Source: Actinomadura nitritigenes
GTDB taxonomy: Bacteria > Actinomycetota > Actinomycetes > Streptosporangiales > Streptosporangiaceae
DNA length: 49,789 nucleotides
Assembly (NCBI RefSeq): GCF_017573545.1
Contig: NZ_JAGEOK010000052.1
Location: 1 to 49,789, forward strand
Direction: 5' to 3'
Shown one piece after another: positions 15,238-24,180 of this stretch (position 1 is the first letter of the stretch; every line of letters begins with the position of its first letter). Under the pieces are notes generated by a model. That model saw only the letters and a program-made list of their open reading frames with translations. It made no database searches and was not told the DNA's origin. The translations under genes and the position numbers were made by a program.

Positions 15238-16389
15238 GACGGACGCGACGGACGCGAGCCGCTCGACGAGGTCTCCGACGGCGCCGTTGACGCGCTCGCG
15301 GTCGGTGGTGCTCAGCTCGTCGAGCGGCGTCCACCTCCCGTGCCGGCGCTGCGCCTCCAGCAGCCTGGACGTCCGGTCGAGGCCGCCGTCGATGCCGCCG
15401 AGGTCCATCCGGGACTTCAGCACGGGGCGCAGCGGGTCGAGGACCGCACGGGTCCCCTCCAGGTTCGCCGACGCGGTCGCGAGGGCCGTCCCGCTGCCCT
15501 GGTCACCCTTGCCCGTCAGCTCGAACTGCACCGTGTTCTCCAGGATCTCGTGCGCCCGCAGCCCGAGGTCGGACGGATCGATCTGCTCGCGCGGGAAGTC
15601 GGCGATCAGTGCCCGGACGTCGGCGGCGAGCCGGTCCGCCGGTCTCCGCAGCGACGCCGCGGACTCCCCGTGCCACAGCCCGTGCTCGATGCGCCGGAAG
15701 CCGGTGAAGCCCGGGTCGCGGACGCCGTCCGGCAGCCCCGCGGGGCGTCCGTCGATCTTGTCGGCGTAGTCGCCGAAGGTGCCGTACGCGGCGCCGAGCC
15801 GCTCGTAGGCCAGGTGCGCGGGCAGCCACTTCTCGCGCGCCGCGTCCAGGTCGCCGGAGCGGACGGCGTCGCGCAGCTCGTCCACCCGGTCGCGCAGGAC
15901 GCCGAGCCCCCTGGTCACGTACGCGCGGTAGGACCGCAGCGCGGGGAACAGGTCGTTCTGCGTGACGGGACGCACCGCCGGGCCGCCCGCGGAGCCGGTC
16001 ACGGTCACCTTGGGTCCGGTGACCGGGTGGCCGCCGTCCGGGAAGCACCAGAACGCGTAGGTCCCGCCGCCGACCGTGACCCGCAGCGCCCGCGTCGTCC
16101 CCGGCCCGACCCCTTCCAGCTCGGCGTAGATCGCCCCGCTGGACGGGTCGATGAGGTCGACCTCCGTCGCGGCGCTGTCGGCGTTGTGCACCATCAGCGT
16201 CTGCGTGCCCGCGCGCGGATCGCTCCACCCCCGGCCACAGTGCGCCCGGTCGGCCTGCACCACCGGCGCGGCCCGGTGGCCGCCTCCGCCGCCGCAGCCC
16301 GCGAGACCGGCCGCCGCCACGACCGCGAGCAGCGTGAACGCGGGCGTCCTCAACAGGCGCGCCCGCGGGCGCGCGCGGTCTCCGTCCAC
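15214..16389 (-). CDS. efeO: EfeO iron-uptake lipoprotein (cupredoxin plus M75 domain)
   Basis: 391 residues from a GTG with a lipobox LAGC near residue 33. An N-terminal cupredoxin-like domain (about 45-135) includes YAFWCFPDGGHPVTGPKVTV; the C-terminal M75 imelysin-like domain (about 145-380) carries the EfeO signature region KWLPAHLAYERLGAAYGTFGD (H-x-x-x-E) and GFRRIEHGLW. EfeO binds ferrous iron and works with EfeB and the permease EfeU. It starts only 9 nt after the pstB stop codon, so it is probably read from the pst transcript. No ribosome site is obvious, and efeU is missing. Confidence 0.94.
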   Translation of the reverse strand: MDGDRARPRARLLRTPAFTLLAVVAAAGLAGCGGGGGHRAAPVVQADRAHCGRGWSDPRAGTQTLMVHNADSAATEVDLIDPSSGAIYAELEGVGPGTTRALRVTVGGGTYAFWCFPDGGHPVTGPKVTVTGSAGGPAVRPVTQNDLFPALRSYRAYVTRGLGVLRDRVDELRDAVRSGDLDAAREKWLPAHLAYERLGAAYGTFGDYADKIDGRPAGLPDGVRDPGFTGFRRIEHGLWHGESAASLRRPADRLAADVRALIADFPREQIDPSDLGLRAHEILENTVQFELTGKGDQGSGTALATASANLEGTRAVLDPLRPVLKSRMDLGGIDGGLDRTSRLLEAQRRHGRWTPLDELSTTDRERVNGAVGDLVERLASVASVAAVRRTS

Positions 16390-16398
16390 CGCGGCAGG

Positions 16399-17175
<777 letters not shown>

Positions 17176-17197
17176 TGTGAGGTTCTCTCCTATCGGG

Positions 17198-18097
17198 CTA
17201 ACGGGAGGACGGCTTGCGCAGCCACGCCACCAGGCGCGCCGCCAGGTTGAGCAGCATGATGAGCACGATCAGCACCAGCGCGCCCGCCCAGGCGCGGTCC
17301 ACCGCGTTGGTGTTGGGGTCGGTGGACTGGTCCCAGATGAAGGTGGGCAGCGAGCCCTGCGCGCCGCTGAACGGGTCGGTGTTGATCGCCTTCGTGATGA
17401 AGATCGTCAGCAGCAGCGGGGCGGTCTCGCCCATCACGCGCGCGACGGCGAGCATGACGCCGGAGACGATCCCGGGCAGCGCCGTCGGCAGCACCACGAA
17501 CATGATCGTGCGCCAGCGCGGCACGCCGAGCGCGTACGCGGCCTCCTTGAGGTCGCCGGGGACGAGCTTGAGCATCTCCTCGGTGGCGCGGACGACGGTC
17601 GGCAGCATGAGGATCGTCAGCGACAGCGCGCCCGCGAAGCCGGAGAAGTCCATGCCGAGCGCGAGCAGCCAGAACGCGAGGACGAACAGGCCCGACACGA
17701 TCGACGGGATGCCGGTCATGACGTCGACGAAGAAGCTGATCGTGCGGCCGAGCCGCCCGTTGCGGGCGTACTCCACCAGGTAGATCGCGGTGAGCACGCC
17801 CAGCGGGACGGAGATCAGCGCGGTCAGCCCGACCTGTTCCAGCGTGCCGATGATGGCGTGGTAGGCGCCGCCGCCGGCGTCCTTGCTGGCCAGACCGTTC
17901 ATCGAGTGGGTGAGGAACACGCCGTCGAACCGCTTGGCGCCGTTGGCGATCACCGTCCAGAGCACCGACACCAGCGGAATGACCGCCAGCAGGAACGCGA
18001 AGTAGACGAACACCTTCGCGGCGCGGTCCTTGGCCTTGCGGCCCGCCGACACCGACCCCAGCGTCGACGTCGCCTTCGTACCGGAGAGGGAGGTCAC
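17198..18097 (-). CDS. pstA: Phosphate ABC transporter permease PstA
   Basis: 299 residues from a GTG that overlaps the pstC stop (GTGA), with AAGGAGTTCTC as ribosome site. Six transmembrane helices are visible; the first is VFVYFAFLLAVIPLVSVLWTVIA. The binding-protein-dependent permease loop EAAYALGVPRWRTIMFVVLPTALPGIVSG, which contacts PstB, lies near residue 205. It forms the inner-membrane channel with PstC. Confidence 0.97.
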   Translation of the reverse strand: MTSLSGTKATSTLGSVSAGRKAKDRAAKVFVYFAFLLAVIPLVSVLWTVIANGAKRFDGVFLTHSMNGLASKDAGGGAYHAIIGTLEQVGLTALISVPLGVLTAIYLVEYARNGRLGRTISFFVDVMTGIPSIVSGLFVLAFWLLALGMDFSGFAGALSLTILMLPTVVRATEEMLKLVPGDLKEAAYALGVPRWRTIMFVVLPTALPGIVSGVMLAVARVMGETAPLLLTIFITKAINTDPFSGAQGSLPTFIWDQSTDPNTNAVDRAWAGALVLIVLIMLLNLAARLVAWLRKPSSR

Positions 18098-19074
18098 GAG
18101 AACTCCTTGCGGCGGGCCACGACCGCGCGGGCGCCCACGTTGACGATCAGGGTGATGACGAACAGGACGAGACCGGACGCGATGAGCGCGCTGCGTCCCG
18201 TCGGCCCGGACATGGCGAAGGTGTTCGCGATGTTCGCCGCGAACGTGTTGCCGCCGTCCTTGAGGATGTGCCAGTCGATCCCGGACGTGGTGGACAGCAC
18301 CATCGCGACCGCGATGGTCTCGCCGAGGGCGCGGCCGAGGCCGAGCATCGCCGCCGACACCATCCCGGAGCGGCCGAACGGCAGCACCGACATCCGGATC
18401 ATCTCCCAGCGGGTCGCGCCGAGCGCCAGCGCCGCCTCCACGTGCGCGTGCGGGACCTGCACGAACACCTCGCGGGTGATCGCGGAGATGATCGGCAGGA
18501 TCATGATGGCGAGCACGATGGAGGCGGTGAGGATCGTCCGGCCGCCGGTCTCGTTCCCGCCGAACAGCGGGATCCAGCCGAAGTAGGAGTTGAGGAACTC
18601 CGACACCCCGGTCATCTTCGTGACCAGGAAGTTCAGGCCCCACAGGCCGTAGACGATGCTGGGCACCGCGGCGAGCAGGTCGACCAGGTAGGCCATCACG
18701 CCGGCGAGCCGGCGGGGCGCGTAGTAGGTGATGAACAGCGCGATGCCGACCGCCACGGGCACCGAGATGACCAGCGCCAGGACCGAGGTCATCAGCGTGC
18801 CGAAGACGAGCTGGGCGATGCCGAACTTCGCGGGGGTCCCGTCGGGGTTCCACTCCTGCGAGGTGAGGAAGTTCGCCTTGTCGTCCTGGAGCGCCGGGAT
18901 CGCCTTCCACACCAGGAAGACGGCGATCGCCGCCATGATCGCCAGGATCACCAGGCCGGAGCCGCGGCTCAGCCCGGCGAAGATCCGGTCCCCGGCGCGG
19001 CCGGTGCTCATCGAGAGCGCGGGCCGGGGACGCTCCGCCGCCTTGGCCAGGGCGGCGGGGGTGTCGCTCGTCAC
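18094..19074 (-). CDS. pstC: Phosphate ABC transporter permease PstC
   Basis: 326 residues from a GTG with GAGGAGGGAGACACC upstream. After a 40-residue cytoplasmic tail come about six helices (GLVILAIMAAIAVFLVWKAI is the first). The coupling loop EAALALGATRWEMIRMSVLPFGRSG is present near residue 225. It pairs with PstA. It lies 107 nt downstream of pstS; a strong hairpin in that gap probably lowers its expression relative to pstS. Confidence 0.97.
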   Translation of the reverse strand: MTSDTPAALAKAAERPRPALSMSTGRAGDRIFAGLSRGSGLVILAIMAAIAVFLVWKAIPALQDDKANFLTSQEWNPDGTPAKFGIAQLVFGTLMTSVLALVISVPVAVGIALFITYYAPRRLAGVMAYLVDLLAAVPSIVYGLWGLNFLVTKMTGVSEFLNSYFGWIPLFGGNETGGRTILTASIVLAIMILPIISAITREVFVQVPHAHVEAALALGATRWEMIRMSVLPFGRSGMVSAAMLGLGRALGETIAVAMVLSTTSGIDWHILKDGGNTFAANIANTFAMSGPTGRSALIASGLVLFVITLIVNVGARAVVARRKEFS

Positions 19075-19123
19075 GGTGTCTCCCTCCTCGCGGCCCGCGT
19101 CCGGGCCGCTGAGACGTGCGGCG

Positions 19124-19154
19124 GCCCCGCCGCCGGGATCACCGGCGGCGGGGC
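19124..19154 (-). terminator. Attenuating hairpin between pstS and pstC
   Basis: Perfect 13-bp GC-only stem (19124-19136 with 19142-19154) with a 5-nt loop, 27 nt past the pstS stop. Such intercistronic hairpins usually let the binding protein accumulate over the permease by partial termination and by 3' protection of the pstS message. Confidence 0.8.
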
Positions 19155-19181
19155 TGTGGCTGGTGCCGGAGTCCTCGCGGG

Positions 19182-20297
19182 TCAGGACAGGCCCTTGACC
19201 GTCTCGCGCACCTTGGTGGCGATGTTGTCGGGCAGCGGGGCGTAGCCCTGCGAGGTCAGCGACTGCTGGCCCTCGGGGCTGGAGATGTAGGTCAGGAAGG
19301 ACTTGACGAACGTGGCCTGCTCGGCGGGCAGGCCCTTCTCACAGGCGATCTCGTAGGTCACGAGGACCAGCGGGTAGGCGCCCGCCACCTTGGTGTTGTA
19401 GTCCAGCTTCAGGGCGAGGTCGTTGCCGGTGCCGACGATCTGCGCGCCCTGGACGGCCTTGGAGGCGTTCTCCGGGCTGATCTCGGTGTACTCGCCGGCA
19501 CCGTTCTGCAGCTTCGCCGTCTGCAGGCTGTTGTTGCTGGCGAACGACAGCTCGACGTAGGAGATCGAGCCCTCGGTCTGCTTCAGCGCGGTGGAGATGC
19601 CGTCGGAGCCCTTCAGGCCCTGGCCGCCGGGGGCGACCCACTTCTTGCCGGGCTCGAACGACCACACGTCGGGCGCGGTCGCCTTCAGGTACTTCGTGAA
19701 GTTGTCGCTGGTGCCGGAGTCGTCCGAGCGGTGCAGCGTCTTGATCGCGGTGGACGGCAGCTTGGCGCCGCTGTTCTCCTTGGCGATCGCCGCGTCGTTC
19801 CACTTGGTGATCTTGCCGGCGAAGATGCCCGCGAGCGTCTTCGGCGACAGCTGGAGGCCGTCGACCCCGTTGAGCTTGTACACGACCGCGATCGGGCCGG
19901 GCACCATCGGCAGGTCGATCGCCTTGCCGGTCTTGCAGCGCGCGTCGGCGGGGCCGTGCTCCTCGGGCTTGAGGGCCGAGTCGGAACCGGCGAAGGCGAC
20001 CTGGCCGGACGTGAAGGCCTGGATGCCCGCGCCCGAGCCGCTCGGGTTGTAGTTGATGTTGGCGCCCGAGCACTTGCTGGTGTAGACCTTCGTCCACTCC
20101 TCGATCGCGTTCTTCTGCGCGCTCGACCCGGCCGCGTTGATCGCGCCCTTCGCGCAGTCGATGTTGGCGGCCGCCGCACTGGTGGCGCCGGTCGAGCCGC
20201 CGCCGCCGTTGTTGTCGTCACTGCCGCAGGCGGACAGGGCCAGCGCCCCAGCGACGACCACACCGCCGAGGGCGGCGAGCCGAGAACCGTTCTTCAC
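19182..20297 (-). CDS. pstS: Phosphate-binding lipoprotein PstS
   Basis: 371 residues from a GTG. A signal peptide with lipobox LSAC (about residue 24) is followed by an Asn/Gly/Ser linker and the PstS fold. Phosphate-contact motifs are visible: GSGAGIQAFTSGQVAFAGSDSAL near residue 85 and HRSDDSGTSDNFTKYL near 190. It captures phosphate outside the membrane for PstCAB. It is first in the operon, with a PHO box about 130 nt upstream. Confidence 0.97.
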   Translation of the reverse strand: MKNGSRLAALGGVVVAGALALSACGSDDNNGGGGSTGATSAAAANIDCAKGAINAAGSSAQKNAIEEWTKVYTSKCSGANINYNPSGSGAGIQAFTSGQVAFAGSDSALKPEEHGPADARCKTGKAIDLPMVPGPIAVVYKLNGVDGLQLSPKTLAGIFAGKITKWNDAAIAKENSGAKLPSTAIKTLHRSDDSGTSDNFTKYLKATAPDVWSFEPGKKWVAPGGQGLKGSDGISTALKQTEGSISYVELSFASNNSLQTAKLQNGAGEYTEISPENASKAVQGAQIVGTGNDLALKLDYNTKVAGAYPLVLVTYEIACEKGLPAEQATFVKSFLTYISSPEGQQSLTSQGYAPLPDNIATKVRETVKGLS

Positions 20298-20402
20298 CGG
20301 GAGGTCTCCTCTTGGATTCGTCGGGCGGGTCCCCCGACCGCCGCACTGGCACGGTTTGACCAGGTGGTGGGGTCGCCGTCGGATGCGACGGTAGGCAGGC
20401 GA

Positions 20403-20442
20403 GGTGACCGGACGCCCCGATCCAGGTGAACGGAGAATGAAC
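20403..20442 (-). promoter_or_regulatory. PHO box (PhoP-type direct repeats) upstream of pstS
   Basis: On the minus strand GTTCATT (20442-20436), a 4-nt spacer CTCC and GTTCACC (20431-20425) match the streptomycete PhoP direct-repeat unit GTTCACC-N4-GTTCACC. A further GGTCACC (20409-20403) lies in 11-nt phase, two units further on. The box is about 130 nt upstream of the pstS start, so it should activate the operon when phosphate is low. Confidence 0.85.
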
Positions 20443-20640
20443 GAGGCCGGGACCTGTTGCGAAGAATGTCCCGATTTGGCGTGGCCGCCGGGTTAACAGC
20501 GCAGCTCAGACATGCCAAAAGCCCGTGCGGAGAAGGTCATGCGGGTTTGCCGGAACGGACACCGGGAAGCGGCCCGATCCGGTCAGGGAGACGGATCCGG
20601 ACCGCCGCCGGAGGATCCCCCGGCGCGGCGTCGCCGCCGG
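20443..20640. other. Gene-free stretch upstream of the PHO box
   Basis: No coding region is supported. It lies between the PHO box and the end of the HTH gene on the same strand. GC-rich partial inverted repeats near 20618-20640 may terminate the HTH transcript, but no arm is clean enough to call. Confidence 0.5.
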
Positions 20641-21231
20641 TCACCGCGGATCGGCGGGCTCGTCCAGGCGGCGCTTGTAGTAGGCCCAGGGCGAGTCGAA
20701 GTCGGACGGGACGACGAGCTCCCAGCCCTGCTCCTCCAGGGCGCGGCGGCGCCGGCGCGACGGCCACCACAGCCGCCGGTGCTCCCACTTGTCCGGCGAC
20801 GCCTCGACCAGATGGAAGAGGTACCCGTAGTCGACGGCGTGCCAGCCGCGGCGGCCCTCCCTCTCCAGCGCCTCCATCTCGTTGAAGGCGTGCAGCGGCC
20901 GCAGCACCCGGCGGGCGGGGCCACCCTCCGGGACGGACTCCTTGGCCGCGGCCACGGAGGCACCGAACCGCTGCTGGGCGGCCTGACGGCTGATGCCGAG
21001 CAGCCCGCCGAGGACCTCCCAGCTGTGCCCGGCGGCGCGCGCGCCGGTGATGGACTGGCGCAGCAGCCTGCCGGCCTCCTCCGCCGCGACGGCGGACGCG
21101 GCGACCATCAGCAGGGACGCGTCCGGGTCGCTGTCGAGGCCCTCGCGCCCCTGCTCGCTCGCGGACAGGACGGCTTCGGCGACGGCCTCGCGGATCGCGT
21201 CCGCCTGCTCATCGGCAAGGGGCGCGCTCAC
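20641..21231 (-). CDS. Helix-turn-helix protein of unknown regulon
   Basis: 196 residues from a GTG. A helical N-terminal part (about 1-60) leads into an HTH (about 65-90): GHSWEVLGGLLGISRQAAQQRFG, the type seen in many small actinobacterial HTH proteins. The C-terminal half (about 115-196) is Trp/Arg/Tyr-rich (YLFHLVEASPDKWEHRRLWWPSRRRRR) and not recognised. Two near-perfect 21-bp palindromes lie 33-82 nt upstream, which suggests autoregulation. An 11-codon ORF (MTPPAPDEDAR) begins at the edge of the first palindrome, and its stop overlaps this GTG, so translation may be coupled to it. Confidence 0.82.
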   Translation of the reverse strand: MSAPLADEQADAIREAVAEAVLSASEQGREGLDSDPDASLLMVAASAVAAEEAGRLLRQSITGARAAGHSWEVLGGLLGISRQAAQQRFGASVAAAKESVPEGGPARRVLRPLHAFNEMEALEREGRRGWHAVDYGYLFHLVEASPDKWEHRRLWWPSRRRRRALEEQGWELVVPSDFDSPWAYYKRRLDEPADPR

Positions 21232-21264
21232 CGGGCGTCCTCGTCGGGGGCGGGAGGGGTCATG

Positions 21265-21285
21265 ATGTCAAGGATTCCTTGACAT
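21265..21285. promoter_or_regulatory. Palindromic operator 1 upstream of the HTH gene
   Basis: Ten-base arms ATGTCAAGGA and TCCTTGACAT flank a single central T: a perfect 21-bp dyad. It lies 33 nt upstream of the HTH gene start. With operator 2 it defines a consensus TGTCAA-N-GATTC-N-TTGACA; the half-site also contains a -35-like TTGACA. Confidence 0.8.
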
Positions 21286-21292
21286 CCCACCC

Positions 21293-21313
21293 GTGTCAAC
21301 GATTCGTTGACAT
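21293..21313. promoter_or_regulatory. Palindromic operator 2 upstream of the HTH gene
   Basis: Arms TGTCAACGA and TCGTTGACA (9 bp) flank a central T. The centre is 28 bp from that of operator 1. Its last base is the final base of the mshD stop codon, so operator 2 fills the intergenic gap exactly. Confidence 0.8.
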
Positions 21314-22176
21314 CACTCGGGAGCGCCGTACATCACGTCGACCGCGTATCGGGTGAACCCCAGCGACTCGTAGAGCCGGACGGCCGCCGTGTTCGACTCG
21401 TCCACGTAGAGCATGAACTGCGCGAGCCCGGTGTCGCGCAGATGGTGCAGCCCGGCGAGCGTGAGGGTTCGCCCCAGTCCGAGGCCCTGCGCGTCCGGGT
21501 CCACGCCCACCACGTACACCTCGCCGATGCCGCCCGGATGCACCTTCGTCCAGTGGAACCCGGCCGGCTCGCCGCCCCGCTCGGCCAGGAAGAAGCCGGA
21601 CGGGTCGAACCAGTCCTCCGCCTCGCGCTCGCGGACGTCCTCGATCGTCCAGGCGCCCTGCTCGGGATGGTCGGCGAACGCGCGGCCGTTCACCCGCAGC
21701 CACGCCTCCTCGTCGCGCCCCGGATCGAACGTGCGCAGCCGGACGCCCTCGGCGACCGCCGGCTCGGGCAGCGGCCCCTCGGCGGGACGGCGCATCTGGA
21801 ACAGCGCGCGCACACGAGGCATGCCCTCGGACTCGGCGAGCGCTGCGGCGGCCGGCAGATCGCCGTGCGCCCACACTCGCAGCGGACCGCCGGCCTTCTC
21901 GCGCAGCGCCCGCAGGAGCGCGCGCCCATGCCCGCGCCGCCGGTGGCCCGGGTGCACGACCAGCTCGCCAGAGGCGGGCTCGTCCTCCGTCGCCGGATCG
22001 AGATGCGCGTAGCCGGCGACCGCGCCGCCGTCGCGGACCACCAGTCCCCCGCGCCCGGCGCGCAGCGCGAGCAGCGCGTGCTCCGACAGGGGCGCGACGC
22101 CGTCGGCCCCGGCGGCCGCCTCGACCAGCGCGCCCACCTGCTCCGCCTCGTCCCCCCGCAGCTCGTCCATGATCAC
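21313..22176 (-). CDS. mshD: Mycothiol synthase MshD
   Basis: 287 residues from a GTG (an ATG two codons later, at 22170, is equally possible). Two tandem GNAT acetyltransferase domains, as in MshD: the N-terminal one (about 1-135, GELVVHPGHRRRGHGRALLRALRE) and the catalytic C-terminal one (about 150-287, VYVVGVDPDAQGLGLGRTLTLAGLHHLRDTG). It ends with the family's LYESLGFTRYAVDVMY. It acetylates Cys-GlcN-inositol with acetyl-CoA in the last step of mycothiol biosynthesis, which marks the host as an actinomycete. It lies upstream of the HTH gene on the same strand, but separated by two operators. Confidence 0.95.
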   Translation of the reverse strand: MIMDELRGDEAEQVGALVEAAAGADGVAPLSEHALLALRAGRGGLVVRDGGAVAGYAHLDPATEDEPASGELVVHPGHRRRGHGRALLRALREKAGGPLRVWAHGDLPAAAALAESEGMPRVRALFQMRRPAEGPLPEPAVAEGVRLRTFDPGRDEEAWLRVNGRAFADHPEQGAWTIEDVREREAEDWFDPSGFFLAERGGEPAGFHWTKVHPGGIGEVYVVGVDPDAQGLGLGRTLTLAGLHHLRDTGLAQFMLYVDESNTAAVRLYESLGFTRYAVDVMYGAPE

Positions 22177-22267
22177 ACCCTAACCGCCCGCCGCCCTGGT
22201 CAAGTTGTCACATAACCGTCATCACTCCGCCGATCGCCGGATGCCCGGCCTCTCTACCGTCCAGCGC

Positions 22268-23947
22268 ATGATCAGACGACGCACCCTCCTGGCCGGCGCC
22301 ACCGCGGGGCTGGTGGCGGCGGGACTGGCCGCGCAACCCGCGTCCGCGCACCCCAAGCCCCCGGCGTCCGTCCGCCTGCTCGCGCTGAACGACTTCCACG
22401 GCAACCTGGAGCCCCCGACCGGCAGCTCCGGCACCGCCATCGACGAGAACGGGAACTCCGTCCCCGCGGGCGGCGCCGCCTACGTCGCCGCCCACCTCAA
22501 GCAGCTGCGCGACCGCGACACCCTCACGGTCGCGCAGGGCGACCTGATCGGCGCGTCCCCGCTGATCTCGGCGGCGTTCCACGACGAGCCGTCCGTCCAG
22601 TTCATGAACGACATCGGCCTCACCGCGTCGGCCGTCGGGAACCACGAGTTCGACGAGGGCTACCAGGAGCTGCTGCGCATCCAGAACGGCGGCTGCCACC
22701 CCGTCGACGGCTGCTCCCCCGCGGGTGAGTGGAAGGGCGCGAAGTTCGACTACCTGGCGGCGAACGTGCTGCTGGAGAAGAAGAACAAGCCGCTCCTCGA
22801 CCCCTGGACGATCCGCCGGATCAACGGCGTCAAGATCGGCTTCATCGGCGTCGTCACCAAGACCACGCCGACCATCGTCACCGCCGACGGCGTCAAGGGC
22901 CTGCGGTTCGACGACGAGGTCGACGCCGCGAACAAGGCCGCCAAGGAGCTGAGGAAGCGCGGCGTCCACGCGATGGTGCTGCTCGTCCACGAGGGCGACA
23001 ACGTCAACGCCGGCGAGAAGCCCGACGACTGCGGCGTCGTCCCCGGCGCCGGCACCCGCATCGCCCAGCAGGCCGACCCGGACATCGACGTCGTCCTCGC
23101 CGGCCACACCCACCAGCAGTACGTCTGTACGGTGAAGGGCCCGGACGGCCGGCCGCGGCTCTACTCGTCCGGCTCCTCGTTCGGCCGGATCATCACCCAG
23201 GTCGACTTCAAGGTCGACCGGCGCACCGACGACATCGTCCGCTCGTCGATGACGGCCGACAACCACGTCGTCACCCGCGACGTCCCGCCGGACCCGGCGA
23301 CGCAGAAGTTCGTGCAGACCTGGAAGGACCGGGTCAGCGTGATCGCCGACAAGCCCGTCGGCAGGATCACCGCCGATCTCACCCGCGCCCCGTCCGCCGC
23401 CGGCGAGACGGCGCTCGGCGACGTCATCGCCGACTCCCAGCTCGCCGCGATGAAGGACAAGGGCGCCCAGGTCGCGCTGATGAACCCCGGCGGCGTCCGG
23501 ACCGACCTCACCTACAAGGCGAGCGGCTCCGAGGGCGACGGCGTCGTCACCTACGGCGAGGCGTTCGCCGTCCAGCCGTTCAGCAACGTGCTCGGCGTGA
23601 CGTCGCTGACCGGCGCGCAGCTCGACGCCCTGCTGGAGCAGCAGTGGACGTCCGCGGGCGAGAAGATCCTCCAGCCGTCCGCGAACCTGCACTTCACCAT
23701 CGACCGCTCCAAGCCGGTCGGCGACCGGGTCTCGAACATCACGGTCGGCGGCGCCGCCGTGGACCCCGCCGCCACCTACAAGGTCGCCGCGAACAACTTC
23801 CTGCTCGGCGGCGGCGACGGCTTCACCACGTTCACCCAGGGCAAGGACCAGGTCCTCGGCCCGATCGACCTGGACGGCTTCGTCGCCTACCTGAACGCCC
23901 AGGGCACCATCAGCCCCCCGCCCCTGGACCGGATCTCCGGGAGCTGA
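22268..23947 (+). CDS. Secreted 5'-nucleotidase / bifunctional metallophosphatase
   Basis: 559 residues from the ATG at 22268 (MIRRRTLLAGATAGLVAAGLA), which gives a Tat-type signal ending at PASAHP. The metallophosphoesterase domain has LNDFHGNLE, VGNHEFDEG and LAGHTHQ (two-metal ligands; about residues 42, 125 and 280). The 5'-nucleotidase C-terminal domain (about 380-530) has LMNPGGVRTDLTY, YGEAFAVQPFSN and NNFLLGGGDGF. It should hydrolyse extracellular nucleotides to nucleoside and phosphate. Standing between mshD and Pit, it adds to the phosphate-scavenging theme. It is transcribed divergently from mshD across a 91-nt gap. Confidence 0.94.
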   Translation: MIRRRTLLAGATAGLVAAGLAAQPASAHPKPPASVRLLALNDFHGNLEPPTGSSGTAIDENGNSVPAGGAAYVAAHLKQLRDRDTLTVAQGDLIGASPLISAAFHDEPSVQFMNDIGLTASAVGNHEFDEGYQELLRIQNGGCHPVDGCSPAGEWKGAKFDYLAANVLLEKKNKPLLDPWTIRRINGVKIGFIGVVTKTTPTIVTADGVKGLRFDDEVDAANKAAKELRKRGVHAMVLLVHEGDNVNAGEKPDDCGVVPGAGTRIAQQADPDIDVVLAGHTHQQYVCTVKGPDGRPRLYSSGSSFGRIITQVDFKVDRRTDDIVRSSMTADNHVVTRDVPPDPATQKFVQTWKDRVSVIADKPVGRITADLTRAPSAAGETALGDVIADSQLAAMKDKGAQVALMNPGGVRTDLTYKASGSEGDGVVTYGEAFAVQPFSNVLGVTSLTGAQLDALLEQQWTSAGEKILQPSANLHFTIDRSKPVGDRVSNITVGGAAVDPAATYKVAANNFLLGGGDGFTTFTQGKDQVLGPIDLDGFVAYLNAQGTISPPPLDRISGS

Positions 23948-23950
23948 GAG

Positions 23951-23999
23951 CCGGCTGAACACCGGCACGGAAAGCCCGGCTGAAGAAGGCACGGAAGGC
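23951..23999. repeat. 24-25 bp tandem repeat after the nucleotidase gene
   Basis: Two adjacent copies of CCGGCTGAA-N2-(A/C)GGCACGGAA-rich sequence: 23951-23975 and 23976-23999. They begin 4 nt after the stop codon and precede the hairpin cluster. Confidence 0.7.
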
Positions 24000-24019
24000 C
24001 AGACCCCAGCCAAGGCCAC

Positions 24020-24064
24020 GGGTGGGCCCGCGGAGCGAGTGCAGCGAGCGCAGCGGGCCTACCC
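24020..24064. terminator. Hairpin A in the convergent nucleotidase/pit gap
   Basis: 12-bp stem (24020-24031 with 24053-24064, one G-T pair). The 21-nt interior is made of GCG/AGC-type triplets. Confidence 0.65.
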
Positions 24065-24066
24065 GA

Positions 24067-24126
24067 CGACTGACAGGCTGTTTCGCCGCGGAGCGCTAGC
24101 GGAGCGGCGAAACAGCCTGTCAGTCG
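24067..24126. terminator. Long perfect hairpin B in the convergent nucleotidase/pit gap
   Basis: 23-bp perfect stem (24067-24089 with 24104-24126) around a 14-nt loop that itself holds CGCTAGCG. It is much longer than a normal terminator and only 2 nt from hairpin A. It probably blocks read-through between the convergent genes, and may be a mobile palindromic repeat. Confidence 0.85.
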
Positions 24127-24137
24127 CAACGGGGGTT

Positions 24138-24157
24138 CCAGGGGGTCGCCCCCCTGG
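24138..24157 (-). terminator. Terminator hairpin after the Pit transporter gene
   Basis: 8-bp stem CCAGGGGG/CCCCCTGG with a TCGC loop, 23 nt past the Pit stop codon. A partial second CCCCCCTGGGAAA follows at 24167-24180, abutting the stop codon. Confidence 0.65.
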
Positions 24158-24180
24158 GAAAACACAGCCCCCCTGGGAAA

